Positions 15,886 through 24,896 of a DNA stretch of 64,000 nt are shown one piece after another; position 1 is the first letter of the stretch; every line of letters starts with the position of its first letter. Source of the stretch: VRUG01 sp965372745 (lineage in GTDB: Bacteria; Planctomycetota; Phycisphaerae; Sedimentisphaerales; Anaerobacaceae); NCBI GenBank assembly GCA_965372745.1, contig CBDVDM010000003.1, positions 14,184 to 78,183 on the forward strand. Reading direction: 5' to 3'. A program made the translations under genes and the position numbers. The notes beneath the pieces are model-generated. The model had not been told where the DNA came from, ran no database searches, and was given only the letters and a program-made list of their open reading frames with translations.

Positions 15886-18530
15886 AAACCAGTTTCTCCT
15901 TCCCGTTGTCTCTTCTCTCTATCAACATCTTCTTTGCAATCTGAAACACTATTGGGAAGTTTTATTCCTGCAGCCTCAGGGCGTTCTGAAAGATAAAATG
16001 CTGCAAAATAATCATAAGGACGACGAAAGATCATGCCCATATGGGGACGTATAGACTGTATGATTCGACTCGTGTGTTCAGTCCGTGCTTTCTCTTCGCC
16101 TTCCCAGTGAGACATTCGCCCTTCGATGTCGAAACCTGCATTTGCCATTGCATGTATAAAAGCTCGTTCCCAATGAGACCGCTCCATTCCACTTGGAGAA
16201 AAAACCGGCAGTTGCAGCACCATATCGATTGAGCCATAAAAGAACTGTATGGCCTGTTTCCCAGCGTGGTTTTCATCAAAATAAGCATCCCATTCTTTCT
16301 TGACGATTTCATAAAAGCTGGAACCATGTAATTCGCTAAAAAGTAAAGCGAGACCGGACAAATCAAGAAGGTCGACTATTGTGTCAAAAGCAATTTTCAT
16401 ATGAGGTTTTGAAAAGTGTTCATCTTTCGCCTGGATATGGCGATATGCTATTTTAAATGTCGTTTTGAAGATACCTGCAAAAAGACTCTCGAATTTGTTT
16501 ACATCCTGCATTTCCATTCTCGATACGAGTGCATCGCCAAGATAAGCCCTGAATATACCTACATAATCAGGAGCTTTACCAACATCAGTGTCCAAAGTTA
16601 ATTTAGGTGCGACATTAGCAATGTTACCCAACAGTTCTAACTCGACATTTTGAAGTTTCTGTTCTAGCGTTATGAATTCGGCATTTATCCAATCTTCTTT
16701 GGTAATTTGAATTGCCACAAGCTTTTGGTACAACTCACTCAACGCAGTAATCCTGAATCTTACCTTCTTAGTAGTCTCGATACTGCTTCTTAGAAGCTCA
16801 GCGTTTGCCCAAAGCGCGTTTGTCTTCATCAACTTTTCAACCGGCTGCACACAGAAATCGGTTACACATTGGACAAGTTGTTCTGACAAATGCCATATGT
16901 AGTCAGCGTAACGTTGCGCAACGTGTTCCTTCATAAACCAATTGGATGAAAGGACTCTGCCTTCAGTCTTGCGCTCGAAGAGCAACTTTTGGTGAAATTT
17001 CTTCAGATACCCTAGAACTTCACGTGGATGTTTTCGCTCATATAATTGTCTTGTACTCTGAAGCCTAAGGTCAGCATAAGAACTTAGAATCTCATCTACA
17101 GTTCTCCTCTCTAAGTTCTGTGAAGCAGAAATCGCCAGATTCAAAACACATGTTCCATAGGCGCTTGCCATTGACATTGCTTGAGACTGGTCATTTGTCT
17201 CAACCACACGCATTTTGTTGTCATCAGAGAAGAGAACATCTCGAACTTCACTGAGGAGATGGCAAGCTTCATCTATTGCCAGGTTCTCTCCCAGTTGCCC
17301 CATTGTATGGTAAATCCTGATAAGAATTGCAGAGGCATCAGAATAATCTTGTGCCTTAAGTAAATACTCTAGTGACTGCCGCACCATACGGCTGATTGCG
17401 TTGCACACAAAAAGATAATCAGGTTTTTCCTCAGGTTGAGGCGTAGTTCCTGTTCTCATGGCTATATTTGCTTGAATGCTGCTTGTAAAACCCCATTCTT
17501 GAAAGAGTCTCTTTCGAGGAAACCACATACTGAGGTTGGGGATTTTGCTAGAATCCTTAACATACCTACTTAAAATATTAAGCAAGGTAATAATACACAA
17601 GTCTCTTACTATTTCACCACGAGCAGATTGCGATAGTGCAAATTTGATTAAACATTCAAGCCGATGCAGTTCATACAAAGCTTGGTCTCGAAAATGGCGC
17701 TGGAATGCAGGTTGATTCGACCGTCCTCTTGCAACCGTTGCACGTTTTACAGCTTTGACAAAATTAGCCTTAGGTATACTCACCAATTCCCTTGGATCGA
17801 GAAATCTAAATATGTGACGTCCAAGCAGAAAGAAAGAAAAAACAACGATCGTAGCAATAAGTAGCACATAGGCCATCAAGAAAAAACTTGGTGGGAGGCC
17901 TATTGCCAAGAAAGCAAGCCCAAATAGGGCAGTTGCTCCAAGATGAGCAAGTAGGAAAAGATATCCACGACTAACAGCATTATTTATTATTAGGTTTCGT
18001 ATTTCACGATGATGAGGTTCAGAATATGATATAGCAACTAAGCTTAAGGTGGTGAAGTAGAGAGCCAGAAAAACTCCGGCTATGCCAGCAATGGTGGTTA
18101 GAAGTGTAACGTATATAGTTGCATCTAGCGTAAAGAATCCGTTCATTTGTTTAGGTGTCAATGACTCGATTATATTCCTGAATATTACAGGGAAGGTGAC
18201 GGATAATGAAAACCAATAAATACCAATTACAAATAGAAATGATAAAAGAACGGGCACGCAACTTGAGCGAAGAATACTTATAATGGGTCTGACAATTAGA
18301 TGTTTGCCTCCAAGCTTTTCACGATTATTAAAAATAAAACGCTCTCCCCAAAACCTTAGCTTTCTCAATGCTTGCGTACAAACTCCGAAGAAGCGACAAG
18401 ATATTATTAAGTACAAAATCAATCGCATACTTGTTATGAACTGACCATGTCCAAAAGCTTTGATTATTGCGCTTAGCGGATTCTCTCGCATGTTGCTCAG
18501 GAACGTATTTTCATCCTTTTTATCTGACAT
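15882..18530 (-). CDS. Large membrane protein of unknown function, first gene of a two-gene cassette
   Basis: An 882-residue protein. The N-terminal ~240 residues carry about five hydrophobic segments (near 34-52, 90-112, 136-168, 190-212 and 215-238). The remaining ~640 residues are soluble and look largely helical. One loop, YSEPHHREIRNLIINNAVSRG, follows the longest hydrophobic stretch. This layout faintly recalls DUF2254-type membrane proteins, but I would not assign it. The gene overlaps the next one by four bases and sits, with it, as an island between housekeeping genes. The gap upstream of it is rich in dispersed repeats. It could be an accessory or defence-type module; that is speculation. 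Confidence 0.72.
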   Translation of the reverse strand: MSDKKDENTFLSNMRENPLSAIIKAFGHGQFITSMRLILYLIISCRFFGVCTQALRKLRFWGERFIFNNREKLGGKHLIVRPIISILRSSCVPVLLSFLFVIGIYWFSLSVTFPVIFRNIIESLTPKQMNGFFTLDATIYVTLLTTIAGIAGVFLALYFTTLSLVAISYSEPHHREIRNLIINNAVSRGYLFLLAHLGATALFGLAFLAIGLPPSFFLMAYVLLIATIVVFSFFLLGRHIFRFLDPRELVSIPKANFVKAVKRATVARGRSNQPAFQRHFRDQALYELHRLECLIKFALSQSARGEIVRDLCIITLLNILSRYVKDSSKIPNLSMWFPRKRLFQEWGFTSSIQANIAMRTGTTPQPEEKPDYLFVCNAISRMVRQSLEYLLKAQDYSDASAILIRIYHTMGQLGENLAIDEACHLLSEVRDVLFSDDNKMRVVETNDQSQAMSMASAYGTCVLNLAISASQNLERRTVDEILSSYADLRLQSTRQLYERKHPREVLGYLKKFHQKLLFERKTEGRVLSSNWFMKEHVAQRYADYIWHLSEQLVQCVTDFCVQPVEKLMKTNALWANAELLRSSIETTKKVRFRITALSELYQKLVAIQITKEDWINAEFITLEQKLQNVELELLGNIANVAPKLTLDTDVGKAPDYVGIFRAYLGDALVSRMEMQDVNKFESLFAGIFKTTFKIAYRHIQAKDEHFSKPHMKIAFDTIVDLLDLSGLALLFSELHGSSFYEIVKKEWDAYFDENHAGKQAIQFFYGSIDMVLQLPVFSPSGMERSHWERAFIHAMANAGFDIEGRMSHWEGEEKARTEHTSRIIQSIRPHMGMIFRRPYDYFAAFYLSERPEAAGIKLPNSVSDCKEDVDREKRQREGETGL

Positions 18531-19264
18531 TTTTCGAAATTTATTCCTAACTATCGTCCATACTAATAATTCTTGTTTTATAAGTAAGTTTTTAGCTTAG
18601 TACCTCATAACATTTGAAAGAGCCGCTACGCTGCCTAATCCATCGAAGTGGTAATAATATACACTATTACTGTCAACAACGTCAATCATACAGAACGGCT
18701 CATCAATCCCCGGGGCATAATAGCACAAGCGACGAATCAACTTCGGTTGAAATTAGTTGTTAGTTTTTCTTAATTCTGTCTTCTGTCTTTTGTTATCTGT
18801 TGTCCATTGTCTATGGTCTACTGTCTTGTGTCTTTTGAGCTTTTTCGTGGCCATTTTTTGTTCTTTTCTTTGTGTCTTAGAGTCTTGGTGGTCAAATTTA
18901 TTTTGAACATTTTTATTTGTAATTTTGTGCTTGTTTCGAGTTTCGATATTAGAATTTCGGATTTTCGCATCAAATGCGCAAGTGCTCATTTTGAATTTGT
19001 CATTTTTGGGTCATTTCACGTCAATTTGAGTGTGTTTTATGTCAATTTGTGCGAATTTTTGTAATTTTTTGTTACTTTTTGCGCGCTTTTTTCGGCAACT
19101 TGCGCAAATAATCGCGCCCAGACTGTTTACTTCCCCCATTTTAAGCCCTAAATTCCAGCATTTTACCGGAATTTTGAGCACCTTTGTGTGTTTTTATGGA
19201 TTATGCTGGGATTTTGGCATAAAATTGCGTTTGGTGATTTTGTTTGGAAATTGGTAGTTTTGTT
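18531..19264. repeat. Intergenic repeat region upstream of ispH (repeat copy 18851-19120)
   Basis: No convincing gene in 734 bases. It holds T-rich, word-like repeats: a run of TCTGTC/TGTC phrases at 18770-18835, then a block from 18851 (CTTTGTGTCTTAGAGTCTTG) to 19120 (CTTGCGCAAATAATCGCGCC). The same two phrases, in the same order and about 70 bases closer together, recur at 54500-54700, upstream of the B12-binding protein. Short open frames here have no family features and are left out. Confidence 0.7.
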
Positions 19265-20116
19265 ATGAAAGTAATAGTTGCTGAAAATTGTGGGTTTTGT
19301 CACGGCGTTAAGAATGCTGTCAGTACTGCTGAAAAAATATTAAAGCAGGAAGATAAGGTCTATAGTCTGGGGCCGATTATTCATAATAAAGATGTAGTAG
19401 AGCGATTGGCAAAGGCAGGCCTGAAAACTGTCGATAAGGTTGACCAGATAAAATCAGGTACAGTGCTGATACGTTCGCACGGAGCAGCTCCGGAACAGAT
19501 AGACAAACTCAAAAAAAAGGGACTTAAGATAGTTGATGCTACATGTGTATTGGTCAAAAGAGTCCAGCAGATTGCGGTTGAACTTGACAGGGAAGGCTAT
19601 AAAGTCGTGGTTATTGGTGACGAGAATCACCCGGAAGTACAGGCAGTCGTAGGTTGTGCGTCAAATGTTGCTGTCGTTGCCGATGAGTCTGATTTACATA
19701 ATTTACCTGAAGATGAAAGGTTAGGCATCATTTGTCAGACCACAAAAGGGCCCGAATATTTCAACAATATGCTTCATGCGATAGTCCTTCATGGTTTTAA
19801 AGAATTAAAAGTCATTAACACGCTGTGCAGGGAAACGATAAAAAGACAGCAGTCAGCTGTGGAAATCTGCAGGAAAGTGGACGTAATGTTTGTTCTTGGC
19901 GGGCTAACCAGCGCCAATACCCGCACATTAGCGAAGCTTTGCAAAAAATATAATAATCAAACGTTTCACTTGCAAAACTGGGGAGAATTTGATAAAAATA
20001 TGTGTTTTGGCAAAAAAAATGCCGGTGTAACAGCCGGTGCCTCTACCCCCGAGTGGGTAATCGACGAATTCGTGAAGAATTTAGAGGCTTTTGACAAAAC
20101 CAGGAACTTGACGTAA
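19265..20116 (+). CDS. ispH: 4-hydroxy-3-methylbut-2-enyl diphosphate reductase IspH
   Basis: A 283-residue iron-sulfur enzyme for the last step of the MEP isoprenoid pathway. ATG 19265 is chosen over the in-frame TTG 19244 because MKVIVAENCGFC matches the family N-terminus. Cluster cysteines are Cys12 (GFCHGV), Cys94 (DATCVLV) and Cys188 (NTLCRETI). The catalytic Glu is Glu124 in NHPEV. SHGAA, QTTKGP, GGLTSANT and GVTAGASTPEWV also match. No clear ribosome-binding site is visible. It is a single gene. Confidence 0.95.
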   Translation: MKVIVAENCGFCHGVKNAVSTAEKILKQEDKVYSLGPIIHNKDVVERLAKAGLKTVDKVDQIKSGTVLIRSHGAAPEQIDKLKKKGLKIVDATCVLVKRVQQIAVELDREGYKVVVIGDENHPEVQAVVGCASNVAVVADESDLHNLPEDERLGIICQTTKGPEYFNNMLHAIVLHGFKELKVINTLCRETIKRQQSAVEICRKVDVMFVLGGLTSANTRTLAKLCKKYNNQTFHLQNWGEFDKNMCFGKKNAGVTAGASTPEWVIDEFVKNLEAFDKTRNLT

Positions 20117-20202
20117 GAGGTATTTCAGAGAGTTGAATTTGAAAATTTGCATTGGTTGTGTAGGCCAATGGCTGTATAGAAGTTATTAACTTTAAATTAT
20201 CA

Positions 20203-20256
20203 GTGCCGAGGGCACGAGGGCTTGTTAGCGTAAATGTGGCGCGCAGGCAGGCTAAC
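20203..20256 (+). promoter_or_regulatory. Candidate structured leader of rpsA
   Basis: Between ispH and rpsA lie a perfect GTGCC-gag-GGCAC hairpin (20203-20215) and a 6-bp GTTAGC/GCTAAC pairing (20224-20229 with 20251-20256). A GC-richer stretch continues to 20275. Ribosomal protein genes, rpsA included, often control their own translation through such leaders. This one matches no class that I recognise. Confidence 0.4.
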
Positions 20257-20285
20257 TTAACAGAGGCCGCAAGGGAATATAATTT

Positions 20286-22220
20286 ATGGTAGATAGAAAT
20301 ATAGTTAATAAATTAGGTTTGTCACAGGAAAAGCTCGACCAGCAGGTCGATGAAATGTTTGGTGAAGATGAAAGTCAGTTTCTGGAAGAAGCGTTGCAGT
20401 CAAAAGTTGATATGCGTCTTCCGGGAGCTATTCTTAAAGGTACGATTATTTCCCAGATAGGTAATGATGTTATTGTCGAAATCGGTCTGAAAAGTGAGGG
20501 AGTTGTCGATGTAAGTGAATTTGATGACCCGGAAGAAATCGAGGCAGGCAAAGAGATTGAAGTTCTCCTTGAAGATACGGAATCCGGCGGTGGTCTTATC
20601 CCGCTGAGCAAACGCAAGGCAGACCGGATAAGAGGCTGGGAGACTGTCATCCAGACCAAAAAGGAAGGTGATATTGTCAAAGGTAAAGTAATCCGGCGTA
20701 TCAAAGGAGGCCTGCTTGTTGATATTGGAGTGCCGGTCTTTTTGCCTGCTTCGCAGGTTGACATCCGAAAGCCGGGTGATATCAGCAGATTCATCGGCAA
20801 GGAAATTGAGGCACAGATTCTCAAAATTGACGTGGAAGGTCGCAATATTGTTGTTTCGAGACGTAAGCTTATCGAAGAAGAACGACGCAGCAGCAAGCAG
20901 GAAATCCTGGCCGAGATTGAGGTTGGTCAAATCCGAAAGGGCGTTGTCAAGAATATCGCCGATTTCGGTGTGTTTGTGGATTTAGGCGGATTAGACGGTC
21001 TGTTGCATATTTCAGATTTAAGCTGGGGAAGAATTTCACATCCGTCGGAAGTTGTCAACCTTGACCAGGAAATCGAATGTGTTGTCATTGGCGTTGACAA
21101 GAAGAATGAAAAGATTTCGCTGGGACTAAAGCAGAAAACGGATAGTCCATGGGAAAATGTTGTAGAAAACTACCCGGTTGGTTCACGTGTTAAGGGTAAA
21201 GTCGTAAATGTGATGAACTATGGTGTATTTATTCGACTTGAAGATGGAATTGAAGGTTTGGTTCACATCAGTGAGATGAGCTGGACAAAGCGATTGGCCC
21301 ATCCGAGCGAAATTTTAAACGTTGGAGATGAAATCGAGGTGATTGTTCTGGATGTTAACAAAGACAAACAGGAAATCTCATTAGGACTAAAACAGACAGA
21401 GATAAATCCCTGGGAGGTGGCTTCACAAAAGTATCCTGTCGGAACAATTGTTACAGCAGCGGTTCGAAGCCTTACCAATTTTGGTGTTTTTGTTGAGATT
21501 GAAGAGGGTGTTGACGGCATGGTACATATTTCCGATTTAAGCTGGACAAGGAAATACAGCCATCCGAGCGAAGCTCTCGAAAAAGGACAACAGGTGAAAT
21601 GTGTTGTTCTGGAAATCAACGAAGAAAAACGACGTATATCTTTGGGAATAAAGCAACTGGTTGAGGACCCCTGGATTAAAGCTATTCCTGAAAAATATAT
21701 TCCCGGACATATTATTAAAGGCAGGATAACCAAAATTACGAACTTCGGCGCATTTGTCGAACTTGAACCGGAACTTGAGGGCTTGTTGCACATTTCTGAG
21801 CTTGCCGACCACAAAGTTGATAAGCCGCAGGATGTTGTTAAAGAAGATGAAGATATTGAGGTGAAGATTCTAAAAGTCGATACTGATGCCCGTAAGATTG
21901 GTTTGAGTTTGCGAAGGGCTCAATGGGCGGCTGAAGAAGCAGAAGGCAAACAGGAACAGACGGAAACCAAAGAAGAGCAGGCTCAGCCTGCTCCTCAGAC
22001 GGTTTTATCTGATTTGGATATTGATAAATTGAACAAAGTAGAACAACCTCAATCTGATGAACAAACCGATGAGATTCAAACTGTTCCTGAAGCTATCGAG
22101 TCTGAACAAGAGAAGAAAAGCTCTGAAACCGAGCAAACCGAGGAAAGTCCGGAACATCCGAACCAGGCTGATGATGAACAAAGCACGGAGCAGGCTGATA
22201 GTCCGGATACTGATAAATAA
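20286..22220 (+). CDS. rpsA: 30S ribosomal protein S1, six S1 domains
   Basis: A 644-residue S1 that helps mRNA bind the 30S subunit. Six S1/OB domains follow one another, at about residues 47-115, 126-195, 208-278, 295-363, 380-450 and 468-537. Domains 3-6 carry the strong RNA-binding signature (for example NIADFGVFVDLGGLDGLLHI, then SLGLKQ). Domains 1 and 2 are divergent, as usual for ribosome-docking domains. The last ~100 residues are an acidic, Gln/Glu-rich disordered tail not found in E. coli S1. A folded leader lies upstream. Confidence 0.95.
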   Translation: MVDRNIVNKLGLSQEKLDQQVDEMFGEDESQFLEEALQSKVDMRLPGAILKGTIISQIGNDVIVEIGLKSEGVVDVSEFDDPEEIEAGKEIEVLLEDTESGGGLIPLSKRKADRIRGWETVIQTKKEGDIVKGKVIRRIKGGLLVDIGVPVFLPASQVDIRKPGDISRFIGKEIEAQILKIDVEGRNIVVSRRKLIEEERRSSKQEILAEIEVGQIRKGVVKNIADFGVFVDLGGLDGLLHISDLSWGRISHPSEVVNLDQEIECVVIGVDKKNEKISLGLKQKTDSPWENVVENYPVGSRVKGKVVNVMNYGVFIRLEDGIEGLVHISEMSWTKRLAHPSEILNVGDEIEVIVLDVNKDKQEISLGLKQTEINPWEVASQKYPVGTIVTAAVRSLTNFGVFVEIEEGVDGMVHISDLSWTRKYSHPSEALEKGQQVKCVVLEINEEKRRISLGIKQLVEDPWIKAIPEKYIPGHIIKGRITKITNFGAFVELEPELEGLLHISELADHKVDKPQDVVKEDEDIEVKILKVDTDARKIGLSLRRAQWAAEEAEGKQEQTETKEEQAQPAPQTVLSDLDIDKLNKVEQPQSDEQTDEIQTVPEAIESEQEKKSSETEQTEESPEHPNQADDEQSTEQADSPDTDK

Positions 22221-22266
22221 AGACTGATTTTGATATCAGCTATTTAGATAATTAACCTGCTAAACC

Positions 22267-22382
22267 AAAGGGTATATTTAACCGATACCTTATCAAGGTT
22301 AGGACAGAAGATTACCGTCCTATAAACTAAAGATGAGGTAGAAGTTAAATATGCCCTTTTAAGGTTGAAGTTGGAAGACTTC
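22267..22382 (+). ncRNA. Strongly folded leader upstream of the sigma-factor gene, unknown class
   Basis: A 16-bp helix closes the element: 22267-22282 (AAAGGGTATATTTAAC) pairs with 22344-22359 (GTTAAATATGCCCTTT), with a single G-U. Inside are hairpins ACCTT/AAGGT (22287-22299) and TAGGAC/GTCCTA (22300-22322). A further GAAGT/ACTTC hairpin (22367-22382) follows. A tiny frame, ATG CCC TTT TAA, begins in the 3' arm at 22351, in phase with the sigma factor but closed by stops. I match it to no riboswitch that I know. Existence as RNA is inferred from pairing. Confidence 0.55.
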
Positions 22383-22404
22383 GGCTGGGCGGGAGCAGAA
22401 AACC

Positions 22405-23223
22405 ATAGTATTTGATGTCACCATAAAAGGGTATCTCAAAGAGATTGATGAAGTTGCTCTGCTTACATCCGAGGAAGAGCGTGAATTAGCCTTGAGAGTT
22501 ATCGAGGAAAATGACCATCTTGCCAGGGAGCAGTTGGTGCGCAGTAATCTCAGGCTGGTTGTCAATATCGCCAAAAAATATGCTGGTCGCGGGATGGGCC
22601 TGAGCGACTTGATTGAGGAAGGAAATCTCGGCCTTATAAAAGCGGTTGATTATTTTGACCCTAATCGTGGAGCGCGGTTCAGCACTTATGCAGCATGGTG
22701 GATAAAACAGAGTATCAAAAGGGCACTGCTGACAAATATCAGACCGGTACATATTCCGACCTATATGGTAACGTTGATAAATCAGTGGCGGCACACAGCC
22801 GCAGAACTGGAAAACAGAATTGGCAGAACGCCGAAGCTCGAAGAGATGGCGGATATAATGGGGCTGTCAATTCGCAAATCAAAAGTCATACATGATGTTG
22901 TAAAAATTCTTGGCTCTACGAGGGATAGTTCAGGCGGCGGCTCCGACGAAGATCAAACAATGGAACCGGCGTTGGGTGACAAAAGTGTTTCTCGGCCGGA
23001 AGAGGTATTGGAAGTTGATGAAGAAACTGCAAAAGTTTTGGGGTTGCTTGAAGATATCGACCCGAGAGAGGCTCAAATTCTGAGGTTGCATTATGGCCTG
23101 GGGGGCAATAACCCTATGCCGTTGAAGGATATCGGCGAGAAAATGGGGTTGACACGTGAACGGATTCGGCAAATTCTGCGTGGGGCACTTACCAGACTGT
23201 ATGAGTGTATGGGCGAAGAATAG
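22405..23223 (+). CDS. Sigma-70 family RNA polymerase sigma factor (primary-like), no canonical start codon
   Basis: A sigma factor with region 1.2 (YLKEIDEVALLTSEEERELA), region 2 (NLRLVVNIAKKYAGRGMGLS, DLIEEGNLGLIKAV, FSTYAAWWIKQSIK), region 3 (RPVHIPTYM, RTPKLEEMADIMGLS) and region 4 (LRLHYGL, LTRERIRQI). The conserved N-terminus extends upstream of 22492, yet no ATG, GTG or TTG occurs in frame between the TGA at 22366 and the TTG at 22492. That TTG would remove much of region 1.2. ATA at 22405 has GGGAG nine bases upstream and is the start proposed here. A lost ATG through sequence error is equally possible. The gene follows a strongly folded leader. It is shorter than E. coli RpoD, with no region 1.1. 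Confidence 0.85.
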   Translation: MVFDVTIKGYLKEIDEVALLTSEEERELALRVIEENDHLAREQLVRSNLRLVVNIAKKYAGRGMGLSDLIEEGNLGLIKAVDYFDPNRGARFSTYAAWWIKQSIKRALLTNIRPVHIPTYMVTLINQWRHTAAELENRIGRTPKLEEMADIMGLSIRKSKVIHDVVKILGSTRDSSGGGSDEDQTMEPALGDKSVSRPEEVLEVDEETAKVLGLLEDIDPREAQILRLHYGLGGNNPMPLKDIGEKMGLTRERIRQILRGALTRLYECMGEE

Positions 23224-23338
23224 CATTGAACTACAGTTCAATAACACTTGCATTTTTCACAGGTTATATAATAATAAGCGCCTTAATTGTCTGTTTGTAT
23301 GTTCAAGCAAATTTAAAAGGTCTTATGGAGAAGATTAA

Positions 23339-23866
23339 ATGGCAGATAGAATCGACTTGAAGCGGTATATTCGTGATGTGCCCGATTGGCCAAAAGAGGG
23401 AATCCTGTTTCGTGATATTACTCCCTTGTTAGCTGCTCCGGAGGCACTTTCTGCAGCGGTGGATTGTTTATGTGAAGATTTTAGGGATGCCGATATTGAT
23501 TACGTTGCTGCCGTCGAGGCCAGAGGGTTTATCTTTGGTACTGCCGTTGCCGATAAACTTGGGGTTGGTTTTATCCCGATAAGAAAACAGGGCAAACTGC
23601 CATTTAGAACGGAAAGCATCACTTACGATTTGGAATATGGTACTGACACTTTGGAAGTACATAGCGATGCGGTAGAAGTTGGAGCAAAAATTTTGATGGT
23701 TGATGATTTGTTAGCTACCGGCGGTACAATGGCAGCAGCGTGTAAACTTATAGAAAAGATAGGCGGCCAGATTGCTTCTGTTGTGTTTCTTATTGAATTG
23801 GCCGGATTGGCCGGTAGAGATAAATTAACTGGTTATGATATTAAGACGATTATCTCTTATGATTAA
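23339..23866 (+). CDS. apt: Adenine phosphoribosyltransferase
   Basis: A 175-residue purine salvage enzyme that makes AMP from adenine and PRPP. The PRPP motif is ILMVDDLLATGGTM (about 118-131). Near the N-terminus are VPDWPKEGILFRDITPLL and VEARGFIFG, both typical of APRT. GGAGAAG sits six bases before the ATG. It is a single gene after the sigma factor, convergent with prmC. Confidence 0.95.
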   Translation: MADRIDLKRYIRDVPDWPKEGILFRDITPLLAAPEALSAAVDCLCEDFRDADIDYVAAVEARGFIFGTAVADKLGVGFIPIRKQGKLPFRTESITYDLEYGTDTLEVHSDAVEVGAKILMVDDLLATGGTMAAACKLIEKIGGQIASVVFLIELAGLAGRDKLTGYDIKTIISYD

Positions 23867-23910
23867 CACATTTTTTTCAAAGAGATGCAGGATGTTATGG
23901 ATTGGTATCA

Positions 23911-24786
23911 TCAGGGTTTTTTCATTGCAATAACGATTCGGTCATTATTATTTAGGTCTTTTTCGATAGTAATTTCAGCAAAGCAGCCGATTTGTTCAAG
24001 TAACTTTCTAACGCCATGTCCCTGGTCATACCCTATTTCCATTATCAATACACCGTCAGGTTTTAAAAAATCGTCGACTTTCTCACATATCCGTTTATAA
24101 ATGACCAGCCCGTCTTCACCTGCAAAGAGAGCTGCTTTAGGCTCATAATCTTTTACATTGCTGTCGAGCTTTTCATACTCAACTGTGCTTACATAAGGTG
24201 GATTGCAGGTAATCAAATCAAATTTGCCGGTATCAAGCTGAGGGATAACAGGGTCAAATAAATCACCGCATAAAAGTTCGATACACTGTTGCAGCTGATG
24301 TTTTTCGACATTTATTTCAGCTATCTCCAAAGCGCTGTCACTGATGTCTGTTGCGATTATTCTGACATTGGCAAAGTTTTTACCAATCGCTACCGCTATA
24401 CAGCCGCTGCCCGTGCACAAATCGCAGACAAACTGTTTACCATTTCGCTGTCTTAAAAATTCAATTGCCCGTTCGACAAGTAACTCCGTCTCAGGCCTGG
24501 GAATTAAACATTCGGGTGTGATGTCCAATTCCAGTGAATAAAATTCGGTCTTGCCTGTAAGGTATTGAACAGGCTCATTTTGCACTGCACGCTTGACTAA
24601 CTCGTGGAGTTTATCTAATTGTTCTTTGCCGACGCTCGCGTCGAATTGTGTGTATAGTTCAATTCTTTTTTTATTTAAGACGTGACTTAACAGAAGTTCA
24701 GCGCAAAACCGCGCAGGCTCAATACCCTTTTCGGTAAAGTGTTCAGTAATCCAGTTAAGAAGTTTCTGTATTGTCCAGCTTTGCAT
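23911..24786 (-). CDS. prmC: Peptide chain release factor N5-glutamine methyltransferase
   Basis: A 291-residue SAM-dependent enzyme that methylates the GGQ glutamine of release factors. The N-terminal helical domain ends near QNEPVQYLTGKTEFYSLEL. The methyltransferase domain has VCDLCTGSGCIAVAIG and the catalytic NPPYVS. C-terminal motifs LIMEIGYDQG and IEKDLNNNDRIVIA also match. prfA is not adjacent here, unlike in many genomes. Confidence 0.94.
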   Translation of the reverse strand: MQSWTIQKLLNWITEHFTEKGIEPARFCAELLLSHVLNKKRIELYTQFDASVGKEQLDKLHELVKRAVQNEPVQYLTGKTEFYSLELDITPECLIPRPETELLVERAIEFLRQRNGKQFVCDLCTGSGCIAVAIGKNFANVRIIATDISDSALEIAEINVEKHQLQQCIELLCGDLFDPVIPQLDTGKFDLITCNPPYVSTVEYEKLDSNVKDYEPKAALFAGEDGLVIYKRICEKVDDFLKPDGVLIMEIGYDQGHGVRKLLEQIGCFAEITIEKDLNNNDRIVIAMKKP

Positions 24787-24896
24787 AACGGGATTATAGC
24801 GGGAAAGAAAAAAAGTAAAAAGTTAAAAATAAAAAGGAACAAACGATTCTATCCCTGCCTAAGCAGGAACAGGTTTTTTCCTTTCCCCTTTTTACT

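Noticed and set aside
14914..18530. Prophage remnant
   Set aside because: No integrase, capsid, terminase or attachment repeats; both proteins are intact and coupled.
18753..19257. Several short frames on both strands upstream of ispH
   Set aside because: They are made of T-rich dispersed repeat sequence with low-complexity products.
22360..22415. Programmed frameshift at CCCTTTT joining the ATG at 22351 to the sigma frame
   Set aside because: The ATG is already in the sigma phase but is followed by two in-frame stops, and a single shift leads to other stops (TAG or TGA) before the conserved region.
24787..24896. Terminator candidate CCTGC-CTAA-GCAGG between asnS and prmC
   Set aside because: The small hairpin is not followed by a U-tract on the minus strand; it is probably another dispersed hairpin.
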